Shown here: positions 17,447 to 27,849 of the stretch, piece by piece
Position numbering within the stretch: position 1 is the first letter of the stretch
Layout of the letters: each line of letters starts with the position of its first letter
Source of the DNA: JAXLYE01 sp046351595
Lineage (GTDB): Bacteria > Myxococcota_A > Polyangia > Palsa-1104 > JAEUJZ01
Assembly (NCBI GenBank): GCA_046351595.1
Contig: JAXLYE010000004.1
Coordinates: 806,001-870,000 of the forward strand
Direction: 5' to 3'
Length of the DNA stretch: 64,000 bases
The notes under the pieces: generated by a model
Seen by the model: only the letters and a program-made list of their open reading frames with translations
Told to the model about the DNA's origin: nothing
The model's database searches: none
Program-made: the position numbers and the translations under genes

Positions 17447-18403
17447 CTAGAGCTTGGCGCTCGCGTCGACGAGCTCGCGCACCGCGGCGACGCTCTTGGT
17501 GAGCAGGGCCTTCTCATCCTCGGTCAGCGTGATCTCGAGGATCTTCTCGACGCCGCCCTTGCCGATGATGCAGGGCAGGCCGATGTACAGCTCACTCAGG
17601 CCGTACTCGCCGTTGCAGTAGACGGCGGCGGGCACGAGGCGCTTCTGGTCGAGCAGGTACGACTCGGCCATGGCCGCGGCCGCGGTGGCCGGCGCGTAGT
17701 AGGCCGAGGTGCCCATGAGCTTCACGATCTCGCCGCCGCCGCCCGCGGTGCGGGTGACGATGGCGGCCAGGCGCTCGGGCGAGATGAACTGCTTCACCGG
17801 CACGCCGTTGACGGTGCAGTACGAGGTCACGGGCACCATGGTGTCGCCGTGGCCGCCGAGCACCATCGCGCGCACGTCCTTGATCGAGACGTTGAGCTCC
17901 TGCGCCAGGAACAGCTGGAAGCGCGCCGAGTCGAGCACGCCGGCCATGCCGCAGATCTTGCTCTTGTCGAAGCCCGTCACCTTGGCGCACTCGTAGACCA
18001 TGGCGTCGAGCGGGTTGGAGATCACCACGACGAACGCGTCGGGACAGTGCTCTTTGATGTTCTGGCCGACGCTGCGGATGATCTTCAGGTTGATGCTGAG
18101 CAGGTCGTCGCGCGACATGCCGGGCTTGCGCGGCACGCCGGCGGTGACGATGACGACGTCCGCGCCCGCGGCGTCCGCCCAGTTGCCGGTGCCGGTGATC
18201 TTGCAGTCGTAGCCGAGCACCGCGCCGTTCTGCATGAGGTCGAGCGCCTTGCCCTTGCACACCCCTTCCTTCTCGGGGATGTCCAGGAGCACGACGTCGC
18301 CGAGCTCCTTGCGCGCGATGAGGGCGGCGAGCTCGCCGCCGATGTTGCCGCCGCCGATGATGGCGATTTTCTTACGTCCCGCGCTACGTCCGGTGTGATG
18401 CAT
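17447..18403 (-). CDS. mdh: Malate dehydrogenase (LDH-like type)
   Basis: Mdh oxidises malate to oxaloacetate with NAD. The 318-aa product has the NAD motif IAIIGGGNIGG, the substrate loop VPRKPGMSRDDLL whose Arg residues favour malate, ISNPLDAM and the catalytic His in GGHGDTMVP. ATG 18403 is preferred because AGGAG lies 9 nt upstream; ATG 18412 abuts that site. About 200 nt without a recognisable feature separate it from sucC, so sucCD may have its own promoter. Confidence 0.95.
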   Translation of the reverse strand: MHHTGRSAGRKKIAIIGGGNIGGELAALIARKELGDVVLLDIPEKEGVCKGKALDLMQNGAVLGYDCKITGTGNWADAAGADVVIVTAGVPRKPGMSRDDLLSINLKIIRSVGQNIKEHCPDAFVVVISNPLDAMVYECAKVTGFDKSKICGMAGVLDSARFQLFLAQELNVSIKDVRAMVLGGHGDTMVPVTSYCTVNGVPVKQFISPERLAAIVTRTAGGGGEIVKLMGTSAYYAPATAAAAMAESYLLDQKRLVPAAVYCNGEYGLSELYIGLPCIIGKGGVEKILEITLTEDEKALLTKSVAAVRELVDASAKL

Positions 18404-18695
18404 CGTCCACATCTCCTCGTTGGGAAGGGGGTCTGGAATTGGCCCGGCAGTCTATACCCGCGCTCGAAAAAACGCGATAGCCGCGGCAGGTCCACAGGAT
18501 CAGCCGGACAATCGCGCCCATCGCCTCGGGTTCGTGCGCCTGCGCACGGGCTGGCGCCAGTCCGCGGCCGTTTTCGAAAAAGTTTCGCACCCCGCGGACC
18601 GGATCCGCGAGCGCTTGCCCGAGCCTGCGGGTCGCTGCGGAAAGCTCGACAACGCGCGGTGACAAGCCGCTGAGATTGGCGGTACGCTACGCGAG
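18404..18695. other. Divergent promoter region of mdh and an envelope gene
   Basis: About 290 nt lie between two divergently read genes. No ORF or structured RNA is recognised. Promoters for both genes should lie here, but no clear -35/-10 pair stands out. Confidence 0.35.
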
Positions 18696-20171
18696 ATGGT
18701 ATTGCACGAAAGATCTGTCCCGTCTTGTTTGCGTCGGGCCGATGCGCACCGGGCCTCGGCCTCGGCCTCAGAGAGGGCGCCCTGTTCGGAACCGGCGCCC
18801 TGTAGCGAGGGGCGCGGCGCGGTCGCTGCGTCCCCGCGGTCCGGCGCCGCCAAGGCCCTCGTCGCGCTCGCCGGCCTGGGCGCCGCCCTGCTCGGGACCG
18901 CGGGCGAGGCGGCGGCGCAGAAGCTTGCGCCCAAGCCGACGATCGGCGCCAGCGTGGTCCGCGGCGGCAAGCACTGCCTCGACGAGCAGCAGAACAAGCT
19001 GATGCTCAACCACTACACCGCGGGCTCGATCAACCCGCTGGGCATCGAGACGCAGCTGCGGCTCTCGTTCTGCACGCCGCTCATCGAGAAGCCGGGCCTC
19101 TTGTTTGACTTCAGCAAGCTCGATGCCGGCCTGGTGATGTTCATCTCGCCGACGCACGTGCACGTCGGTCCGTCGCTGACCGTGGCGCCGCTGTCGTTCC
19201 TGGTGTTCCGCGCCGAGCTCACCGGCTTCTACATCTGGCCGATCCCGCTGCAGGGCGCCGGCTTCAACCGCGTGCAGGCCGAGAAGACCAGCCCGCAGCA
19301 GCGCGGCTGCTTCCTCGACAAGGACCAGCCCACGCCCGAGCAGCTCAAGGCGATGGGCGACCCGCGCTACGACCCGAACGATCCGTACCAGAAGACGCCG
19401 ATCGCCAACCCCGGGCAGCTCTACTGCGACTACGACCCGAGCCAGGGGCAGACGCCGATCAACGCCTTCCACGACGACCTGCTCAACCGGCCGGCCAACG
19501 GCCTGCGCGCCGGGCAGAGCACCTACGGCGTCCGGGCGCTGCTCGGCGTGACGCTGCAGGGCGCGATCCCGCTCGGCAAGAAGGCGGACCTTCTGTTCGC
19601 TGACGGACTGAGCACGGAGTTCTGGCGCGTCGCCCCCGGCGGCGACGAGGGCTACTACTACCTGGCGCGCCGCGACGTCATGATGCGGACGAGCGGCGAC
19701 TGGGTCATCGCCAACACCGCGGCGCTCCTGGTGTCGATCAAGGTCCGCCCGAACGTCGCGCTGCGCATCGGCGCCACCGACGACCTGGTGTACACGCCGA
19801 ACTTCGGCTACCTGGGCAACGTCGCCGCGGGCCTGCTGTCGATCTCGGTGCCCAACCTGCGCGGCCTGGCCAAGCAGTTCGCGTTCTTCCTGCGCGTCGG
19901 CGGCTTCACCAACCACGCCTTCCGCGGCAAGGAGACGGCGCCCTGGACCATCGCCGGCGGCTTCGACATCACCTACGAGATCTGGAAGCGCTCGACCAAG
20001 AAGATGCAGTCGCTGGAGGACGCGGACGCCGCAGCGAACGCCCCCGGGTCTTCGGTCAACGCTCCGGATCAGGTGCCGACGTCGACCCCGTCGCCTGCGG
20101 CGGGTGAGCCGGCGGGCAGCGCCGCGGATCCGAGCCAGCCGCCGCCGCCCTCGGCGCCCTCGGGATCGTAG
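18696..20171 (+). CDS. Predicted outer-membrane beta-barrel protein
   Basis: The 491-aa product has a long basic N-region and a signal helix (ALVALAGLGAALLGTAGEAAAQ). A mature part follows with alternating beta-strand segments and aromatic girdles (LRLSFCTPLIEKPGLLFDF, VRALLGVTLQGAIPLGKK, NTAALLVSIKVRPNVALRIG, FAFFLRVGGF). A Pro/Ser/Ala-rich C-terminal tail ends the protein. No named family is recognised. Ten nt after its stop the next small envelope gene begins, so the two form an operon. Confidence 0.65.
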   Translation: MVLHERSVPSCLRRADAHRASASASERAPCSEPAPCSEGRGAVAASPRSGAAKALVALAGLGAALLGTAGEAAAQKLAPKPTIGASVVRGGKHCLDEQQNKLMLNHYTAGSINPLGIETQLRLSFCTPLIEKPGLLFDFSKLDAGLVMFISPTHVHVGPSLTVAPLSFLVFRAELTGFYIWPIPLQGAGFNRVQAEKTSPQQRGCFLDKDQPTPEQLKAMGDPRYDPNDPYQKTPIANPGQLYCDYDPSQGQTPINAFHDDLLNRPANGLRAGQSTYGVRALLGVTLQGAIPLGKKADLLFADGLSTEFWRVAPGGDEGYYYLARRDVMMRTSGDWVIANTAALLVSIKVRPNVALRIGATDDLVYTPNFGYLGNVAAGLLSISVPNLRGLAKQFAFFLRVGGFTNHAFRGKETAPWTIAGGFDITYEIWKRSTKKMQSLEDADAAANAPGSSVNAPDQVPTSTPSPAAGEPAGSAADPSQPPPPSAPSGS

Positions 20172-20181
20172 GGAGGCGACC

Positions 20182-20808
20182 GTGAAGAACCCTGTGTCGC
20201 TCCGTAAGGACTTCAATATGCAGCTCCACGCTCGCTCTGCGGGGCCCTCCCGCCAGGCCCGCGCCAACACCGACACCAACATCAACATCAATAGGGGCGC
20301 CGCGCGCCCGCAGGCCCGCGTCCTCGGGGCAGTGCTGCTGGCCGGCGCGATGCTGGCGGCTCCCTCGGCCGCGCGCGCGCAGTCCGCGGTCATCAACGAG
20401 GACGTGCTGCCGCTCGCGGACACGCACCCGATGGCGTTCGCGGTGATGGGCGCCTTTGCCACCTGCGGCATGGCGTCCCTGGTCGGCAACGCCGTGACCT
20501 ACGCGCAGAACAAGCCGCACCGCGGCTGGATGACCGCGGGCTTCGTCTGCGGCTTCCTCAACTTCGTCGCCGGTCCCATCGTCCTGGTCTACGGCCGCAA
20601 GGACGTGGCCGCGTTCGGGTACGGCGCCGGCGCCGCGCACATCGCCATCGGCGCCACGACGCTCGGCCTGGCCATCGCCAACGCGGTGCGCTGGCACAAG
20701 CAGCGGGTCGGCGAGCTGCCGCCGCCCCCGGTCGCGCTGCTGCCGCTGTACAACCGCACGCCGCAGAGCGGCGACGTGTACGGCCTGTCCGTCGCCGGCG
20801 GCTTCTAG
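20182..20808 (+). CDS. Small multi-helix membrane protein
   Basis: Translation starts at GTG 20182, with GGGAGG 5 nt upstream; that ribosome site decides the start over ATG 20218. The 208-aa product has an N-region with a TNTDTNININ-like polar stretch, a signal helix ending ARAQ, and three hydrophobic segments (MAFAVMGAFATCGMASLVGN, FVCGFLNFVAGPIVLVYG, GAGAAHIAIGATTLGLAIAN). The tail is soluble. No function is recognised. It is co-transcribed with the barrel protein. Confidence 0.65.
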   Translation: MKNPVSLRKDFNMQLHARSAGPSRQARANTDTNININRGAARPQARVLGAVLLAGAMLAAPSAARAQSAVINEDVLPLADTHPMAFAVMGAFATCGMASLVGNAVTYAQNKPHRGWMTAGFVCGFLNFVAGPIVLVYGRKDVAAFGYGAGAAHIAIGATTLGLAIANAVRWHKQRVGELPPPPVALLPLYNRTPQSGDVYGLSVAGGF

Positions 20809-20839
20809 GCTCTGTCTGGCGAACCTCCCGTCGCGCTGA

Positions 20840-20990
20840 CCCGCACACGGCCGAACAGACTCCGGCCAGACTCCCGAAAAGACTCTCAACAGGCTGCTCG
20901 CCCACGACCTGGGCGCCGACGGCGAGCTCGTCCCGAGCCTGAAGTACCCGGCGATCGAGGACGAGAACGACGAGCGTCATGGACGCAGAG
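20840..20990 (+). pseudogene. Possible short coding remnant
   Basis: One frame reads SGQTPEKTLNRLLAHDLGAD and continues with an acidic stretch (AIEDENDE). It has no start, no ribosome site and no intact gene around it. The first part resembles the start of HARE-type winged-helix or Mrr-like N-terminal domains. It could be chance in GC-rich DNA. Confidence 0.25.
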
Positions 20991-21049
20991 CCGCCGCTCC
21001 GGTTGTGAATCGCTCGGGAGCTCGGTCGCGGACTCCCTTCGTGGCGGGC

Positions 21050-23362
<2,313 letters not shown>

Positions 23363-23514
23363 GGTCGCGGACTATATGCCAGGGCTTGGGATGGGGGAGT
23401 CGACCTCGGAACGTCGACGCGCTGCGGACGAACGATCCGCCACGATCTGGGGATCACCCCAGAGTCGAAATGCGCGCGATAATGAGAACACCACCAGCAG
23501 CAGGGAGGTTCGAG

Positions 23515-23763
23515 ATGTCCCACGCCAAGGTCTTTGCGATCGGCGCCGCCGTCGCGTCCGTGCTCGGCTCAGCGCCCGCGCTCCTCAGCAGCGCCTGGGG
23601 TCACTCCACCGGCCACGAGTCGCGCATCCCCGCTCAGTGCGAGCGCCTGCCGACGCCCGAGCGCCAGCAGTGCCTGTCGTGCGTGACCCGCGCGCTCAAG
23701 CACCACTACCACCCGGACTACCCGCCCGGCTCGCGCTGTCGCCCGGACAACGGCAAGCCCTAA
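23515..23763 (+). CDS. Small secreted Cys/His-containing protein
   Basis: ATG 23515 has GGAGG 6 nt upstream. The 82-aa product has a signal peptide ending near SSAWG. The short mature part holds four Cys (C-x(11)-C-x2-C and a later Cys) and a His-rich motif (HHYHPDY). This could bind a metal or form disulfides. It is convergent with a radical SAM gene, ending 19 nt from that gene's stop. No family is recognised. Confidence 0.6.
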   Translation: MSHAKVFAIGAAVASVLGSAPALLSSAWGHSTGHESRIPAQCERLPTPERQQCLSCVTRALKHHYHPDYPPGSRCRPDNGKP

Positions 23764-23782
23764 GCCTTTAGTTGAAGGGCAC

Positions 23783-25006
23783 CTACCACTGCAGCGGCGC
23801 GCGTCGGGCCGTGCTCGGGTGGCGGCTCGGGTGCGCGGCGGCGAAGGACGCTCGGCTCCAGGCGCAGCCGCTGCACAGGTGACCTTTGGGCAGCTCGTTG
23901 CGGCGGTGGCGACGGCGCAGCTCGCGCGCGACCGGGCCGTGCCAGATCTCTTCCAGCGTCTGCCGGTTCAGGTCGCCCAGGATCAGGCGGCCGTCGTCGT
24001 CGCGGCAGCAGGGCACCACGCGCCCGTCCCACAGCACCACCACCGAGCGGAACGGGTAGCTGCACAGGTAGCGCAGCGGCTCGCGACCGGCCGTCCCGGC
24101 CTCGCCGTCATCCGGATCGGGGCCGTCGAGCGCCTTGATGTACGCGGTCACCGTCTTGAGCCCGGTCGTGCCCCAGCGCAGAAGGAACGCCGCGTGCTGG
24201 TCCCGATTGGCGTGCAGATCGATCATCTGGATGACGATCTGCGGCGCGGCGTCCCCGCGCGCGGCGACCTCGTCGACCAGCGCCTCGAGGTTGGGCTCGG
24301 CGCGGGTGTAGCGCGCGGCCGGCCCGCGGATGCGCACCAGCGTCGGATCGTCCAGGCCGTCCAGCGACACCACCAGCCGCCGCAGCCCGGCATCGAGCAG
24401 CCGCCGCCCGAGCTCGGGCGTGAGCAGCGACGGGTTGACGGACATCTCGGTCGGCAGCCCGCGCTCGGTCGCGGCGGCGACGAAGTCTGCGACCTGCGGG
24501 TGCAAGAGTGACTCGCCCAGGTGGTGCAGCTCGAGCGGCCGGTACGCCGCCTGCCCGTCCGGGAGCTGCTCGAGCAGGCGGCGGAACAGCGCCAGCTCCA
24601 TGAACCCGGTGGGCCGCGACATCTTGCCGGGCACGCCGCGCGGGCAGAAGCCGCAGCGCATCGGGCAGCGGTTGGTGAGCTCGATCTGATCCAGAAACGG
24701 CACGCGCGGGCAGCGCGCATCGAGCAGCTCGTCGAGCAGCTCGTCGGCGGCGGCGTGGCTCTCGAAGATCACGGCGCGCTCGTACAGGGACAGGATCGCC
24801 GGCTGCACCGCGGCCTGGCCGTGGGCGGCGACCACCGCGGACAGCCGCTCGGGCGCCGCGCCCTCGTCCCACAGCGCCTCGACGATCGCCCGCTCGAGCG
24901 GGGACAGGCGCTCGCGCTGGCCGGTGACGCCATTGTCGAGGACAGGCTCGCCCTGCTCATCGAGGAAGGGGCGCAGGTAGCGGGAGATTGTGAAGGGCAG
25001 GGTCAC
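23783..25006 (-). CDS. Radical SAM/SPASM protein with winged-helix-like N-terminus
   Basis: From GTG 25006 (TTG 25030 is an alternative) the 407-aa product begins with a ~90-residue domain resembling PqqD/RRE-type or winged-helix folds (VLDNGVTGQRERLSPLERAI, ILSLYERAVIFES). The radical SAM core follows with CPMRCGFC (Cys114, 118, 121) and SAM-binding strands (LELHHLGESLL, LVVSLDGLDD). The C-terminal SPASM-like region has CC at VVPCCRDDDGRLILGDL and CSGC. Such enzymes modify peptides or other molecules using a second Fe-S cluster. Substrate unknown. Confidence 0.82.
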   Translation of the reverse strand: MTLPFTISRYLRPFLDEQGEPVLDNGVTGQRERLSPLERAIVEALWDEGAAPERLSAVVAAHGQAAVQPAILSLYERAVIFESHAAADELLDELLDARCPRVPFLDQIELTNRCPMRCGFCPRGVPGKMSRPTGFMELALFRRLLEQLPDGQAAYRPLELHHLGESLLHPQVADFVAAATERGLPTEMSVNPSLLTPELGRRLLDAGLRRLVVSLDGLDDPTLVRIRGPAARYTRAEPNLEALVDEVAARGDAAPQIVIQMIDLHANRDQHAAFLLRWGTTGLKTVTAYIKALDGPDPDDGEAGTAGREPLRYLCSYPFRSVVVLWDGRVVPCCRDDDGRLILGDLNRQTLEEIWHGPVARELRRRHRRNELPKGHLCSGCAWSRASFAAAHPSRHPSTARRAPLQW

Positions 25007-25052
25007 GGCGCGGCGCGGATGACAGCACAAACCGCCGGGCGCCGCGAGCGGA

Positions 25053-26651
25053 TCAGGCGGCGGCGCGTGTGATCGAAACGAGCGCTAGGTCACTCTCGGC
25101 GAGCTGCGGGTGGCGCAGCCGCGCCCAGGCCAGGGTCTGCTCGATGAGCGCCGGCTCCGCCGGGGTCGCGGCCGTGGTCGCGCGCGCGGCCCGCTGCACC
25201 AGCGCCTCGCCGTCGAGCATGGCGGCGCGCTCGCTGCGACCCGCGCCGCTGCACAGGAGCGTGGCGCCGGGCACGAGCTCGCCGCTGCAGCGCAAAAGCG
25301 GGCCGACCACGCCGGGCGGCACCTCCTCTTCGAACGCAGAGGTCGTGACCGCGGCGGTCATGCGCTCGCGATCGCTGGGGTTGAGGATCTGCAGCGCCGC
25401 GAACGTGCTCGCCACCCCGACGAAGCGGCCGTCGCCGAAGAGGCGCACGAGCAGCAGCCCGATCGGCCGCGTCAGCGGGATGTCGAGCGTCGCGGCCCCG
25501 AGCGCGCTCAGCTCGGCCCGCAGCCACGCGGTCGTGTCGTCGGTGCCGTCGGGGGCCTGCTCGGCCTCGGTGCTGCGGCGGGCGCGGAAGGTTCGCACCA
25601 CGTGCAGCGCGATCGCCGCCGCGTCGATGCCGTCGCCGTCCGGGTCGACCAGCAGCACCGTCACGTGGTCGGGCGTCGCGGCCGCGTCCCAGATCACGCC
25701 GTCGACGCGGCCGCGCGCCTGGCTGAGCGCCCCGGCGACCGTCAGCCCGAGCGCCGGGCAGGGCAGGGGGCCCGCCGGCAGCACGCCGCGCAGGCGCTCC
25801 TTGGCCTGGGCGTAGCGCGCCTCCAGATCGAGCAGCCGCAGCTTGTCGCGCCGCCCGAGGACGTTCTGCACCAGGATCAGCGCGACGAAGAACAGCACGA
25901 CGCCCAGCCCCTTGAGGTACTTCATCCGGATCGAGGCGTTGATGCGCGCCATGTCGAAGGCGATGATCACGCCGCCGAGCATGCGGCCCTCGTCGTCCTC
26001 GATGCGGGCGACGGCCCAGGTGGTGGTGTTGTCGCGGCGGCGCTGGTCGTCGCGCAGGCGATCTTGATAGGCGATGGCGCGGCGGCGGCTGCCGGGCAGG
26101 GGCTCGGGCGGCGGCGCGAAGCGCGCCATCAGCCCGTTCAAAGTGTCGGTCCAGACCTGCGGGAAGTCGCGGTAGCGGCTGTGCAGCAGGCGCTGCTTGA
26201 AGCCCTCGATGTCGTCGGTGACGCCGCGCAGGTCGCGGTCGAGCAGGTGGGCGTAGCGCTCGCGGAAGGGGCGGCGGCCGGCGCGGGCCTGGACCTGCTC
26301 GTAGGCGGGGTCGGCCTGCTCGTAGACGACCTTGCGCTGGGCGTCGGTGATGCGCACGAAGATCGCGTCGTCGTCGTCGAGGATGCCGGCGCCCAGGCGC
26401 CCGAGCGCGGCCTGATCGCGGGCGCGCAGCGGCTCGACCCCGGCGCGCAGCACCAGGCCGGCGTAGCTCAGGCCCTTCTGCCGGATCTGATCGCGCAGCA
26501 CGTTGATCTCGAACAGGGTCTGGTTCCAGTCGACCAGCACCTCGACGCCGCAGGCGATGACGACGCTCAGCAAAAAGACGCGGCTGCTGCGCGCCAGCCG
26601 GTCGAAGAGTCGGGAGAGCCACCCCGCGATGCGGGCCTGTCGTCTTGCCAT
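25053..26651 (-). CDS. Membrane sensor with SpoIIE-like (degenerate) output domain
   Basis: ATG 26651 gives 532 aa. Two transmembrane helices (VFLLSVVIACGVEVLV near residue 25 and LGVVLFFVALILVQNVLG near residue 250) flank an extracytoplasmic sensor region of ~210 residues. After a short coiled segment, the C-terminal domain resembles a PP2C/SpoIIE phosphatase (VDPDGDGIDAAAIALHVVRT in place of the GDVSGHG block). Not all metal-binding Asp are evident, so catalysis is uncertain. It lies close to a lipoprotein and a large kinase gene. A role in partner-switch-type signalling is inference. Confidence 0.6.
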   Translation of the reverse strand: MARRQARIAGWLSRLFDRLARSSRVFLLSVVIACGVEVLVDWNQTLFEINVLRDQIRQKGLSYAGLVLRAGVEPLRARDQAALGRLGAGILDDDDAIFVRITDAQRKVVYEQADPAYEQVQARAGRRPFRERYAHLLDRDLRGVTDDIEGFKQRLLHSRYRDFPQVWTDTLNGLMARFAPPPEPLPGSRRRAIAYQDRLRDDQRRRDNTTTWAVARIEDDEGRMLGGVIIAFDMARINASIRMKYLKGLGVVLFFVALILVQNVLGRRDKLRLLDLEARYAQAKERLRGVLPAGPLPCPALGLTVAGALSQARGRVDGVIWDAAATPDHVTVLLVDPDGDGIDAAAIALHVVRTFRARRSTEAEQAPDGTDDTTAWLRAELSALGAATLDIPLTRPIGLLLVRLFGDGRFVGVASTFAALQILNPSDRERMTAAVTTSAFEEEVPPGVVGPLLRCSGELVPGATLLCSGAGRSERAAMLDGEALVQRAARATTAATPAEPALIEQTLAWARLRHPQLAESDLALVSITRAAA

Positions 26652-26715
26652 GGGCGGTTGCCATCGAGCATAGGCCAAGCCGCCGGGCGCGGGCGGGTCC
26701 GTGCGCGCATCGCGA

Positions 26716-27732
26716 TCAGTCGCGGGCCAGCGGCTGCGGCGGGGCGGCGAAGCGGCCGGGGAAGGGGTCGGCCTGCTCGCGGCGGCGCGCCTCGTCGTCG
26801 AGCTCGGCGGGGCGGTAGTCGTAGGCGTCGAGGTCCTGCAGGCGCGTGCCGCGCTCGGTGAACAGGGCGACGCCGATGACGCCGACGTGCTTGGCGCCAA
26901 ACTCCGCGCTGCGGGCGGCGTAGGAGTCCTTGACCGCGCCGAAGCGGAAGGCCGCGACCTCGCTCATGCTGCGGCGGAAGCCGTCGATGTGCACGGTGGC
27001 GTGCGGGCCGACGACATAGCCGCGCTTGTCCAGGCTGGCGGGGCGGCCGTCGACGACGTCCAGGCCGTCGACCGAGGCGACGAGCTCGAAGCGCTGGCCG
27101 GTGCGGTTCTCGATCTGCAGGGCGTAGCGCTGGCCGGCGCTGCCGGTGACGAGCACGCGCTCGCCCAGGTGGTAGGCCGGCAGCGGGCGCCCGCCCTCGT
27201 CGACGATCGAGACGGTGAGGCCGCCGAAGTAGCGGATGCGGCTTGAGCGGCCGCCGTCCGAGTAGCGCAGCACCGGCTCGTCCGCGCGCATGCGCACGAT
27301 GCGATCGCGCATGGCCTCGACACCCGGCGCGTCGTTGTAGTGCAGGCTGCCCAGGAACATCGGTGCGTCCCCGGCGCGCTCGAACGCGACGTCGCGCACC
27401 GGCGAGTAGCGCGACTCGCCCCACTCGGTGCCCAGGCCCGGGCGCTCGGCGGGCGCGGCCTCGGCCCTGGGGGGCGCGTAGGGCGCGCCCGCGACGCTCG
27501 CCGTCGACGGGGACGAAGACGGGGACGCCGGGGCGGCGGTGTCGCTGCCGGTCACCACCGCCTCGCCTTCGCCGCCGGCCCCGCCGGTACCGCCGGCCCA
27601 GGTCGACGTCGAGCGGACGCTCGGGCCGCTGGAGCTGCACGCGAGCAGCGCCGTGCTGAGCACGAGACCGAGGGTGCTGCGGCCGAGGCGCCGCGTCAGG
27701 CCGGTGAGGCGGTCCAAAAACAGGGTTCGCAT
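26716..27732 (-). CDS. Predicted lipoprotein of unknown function
   Basis: ATG 27732 gives 338 aa. The signal peptide has lipobox LLAC, followed by a Gly/Ser/Pro linker of ~60 residues. The folded domain has the motif set LQIENRTGQRFELVASVDGL, VDGRPASLDKRGYVV, IDGFRRS, AAFRFG and VGVIGVALF. This set is familiar from uncharacterised bacterial proteins, but I cannot name a function. The stop lies 64 nt before the SpoIIE-like gene on the same strand. It is divergent from the TPR-kinase gene. Confidence 0.7.
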   Translation of the reverse strand: MRTLFLDRLTGLTRRLGRSTLGLVLSTALLACSSSGPSVRSTSTWAGGTGGAGGEGEAVVTGSDTAAPASPSSSPSTASVAGAPYAPPRAEAAPAERPGLGTEWGESRYSPVRDVAFERAGDAPMFLGSLHYNDAPGVEAMRDRIVRMRADEPVLRYSDGGRSSRIRYFGGLTVSIVDEGGRPLPAYHLGERVLVTGSAGQRYALQIENRTGQRFELVASVDGLDVVDGRPASLDKRGYVVGPHATVHIDGFRRSMSEVAAFRFGAVKDSYAARSAEFGAKHVGVIGVALFTERGTRLQDLDAYDYRPAELDDEARRREQADPFPGRFAAPPQPLARD

Positions 27733-27849
27733 CGTCGACTCCTTGGAACTCCGTGCGCGGGGGCCGTGGGCTCGAGGCCCGCGGTCCCCGACGTTCTGGC
27801 AGCTAAACGACGCGGCCCGCGGCGCCTTACACTTTTGGTAGATTTTTTT

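Noticed and set aside
27340..27849. Upstream extension of the TPR-kinase
   Set aside because: The frame is open but runs antisense through the lipoprotein gene and has no protein-like features. GTG 27850 is the better start.
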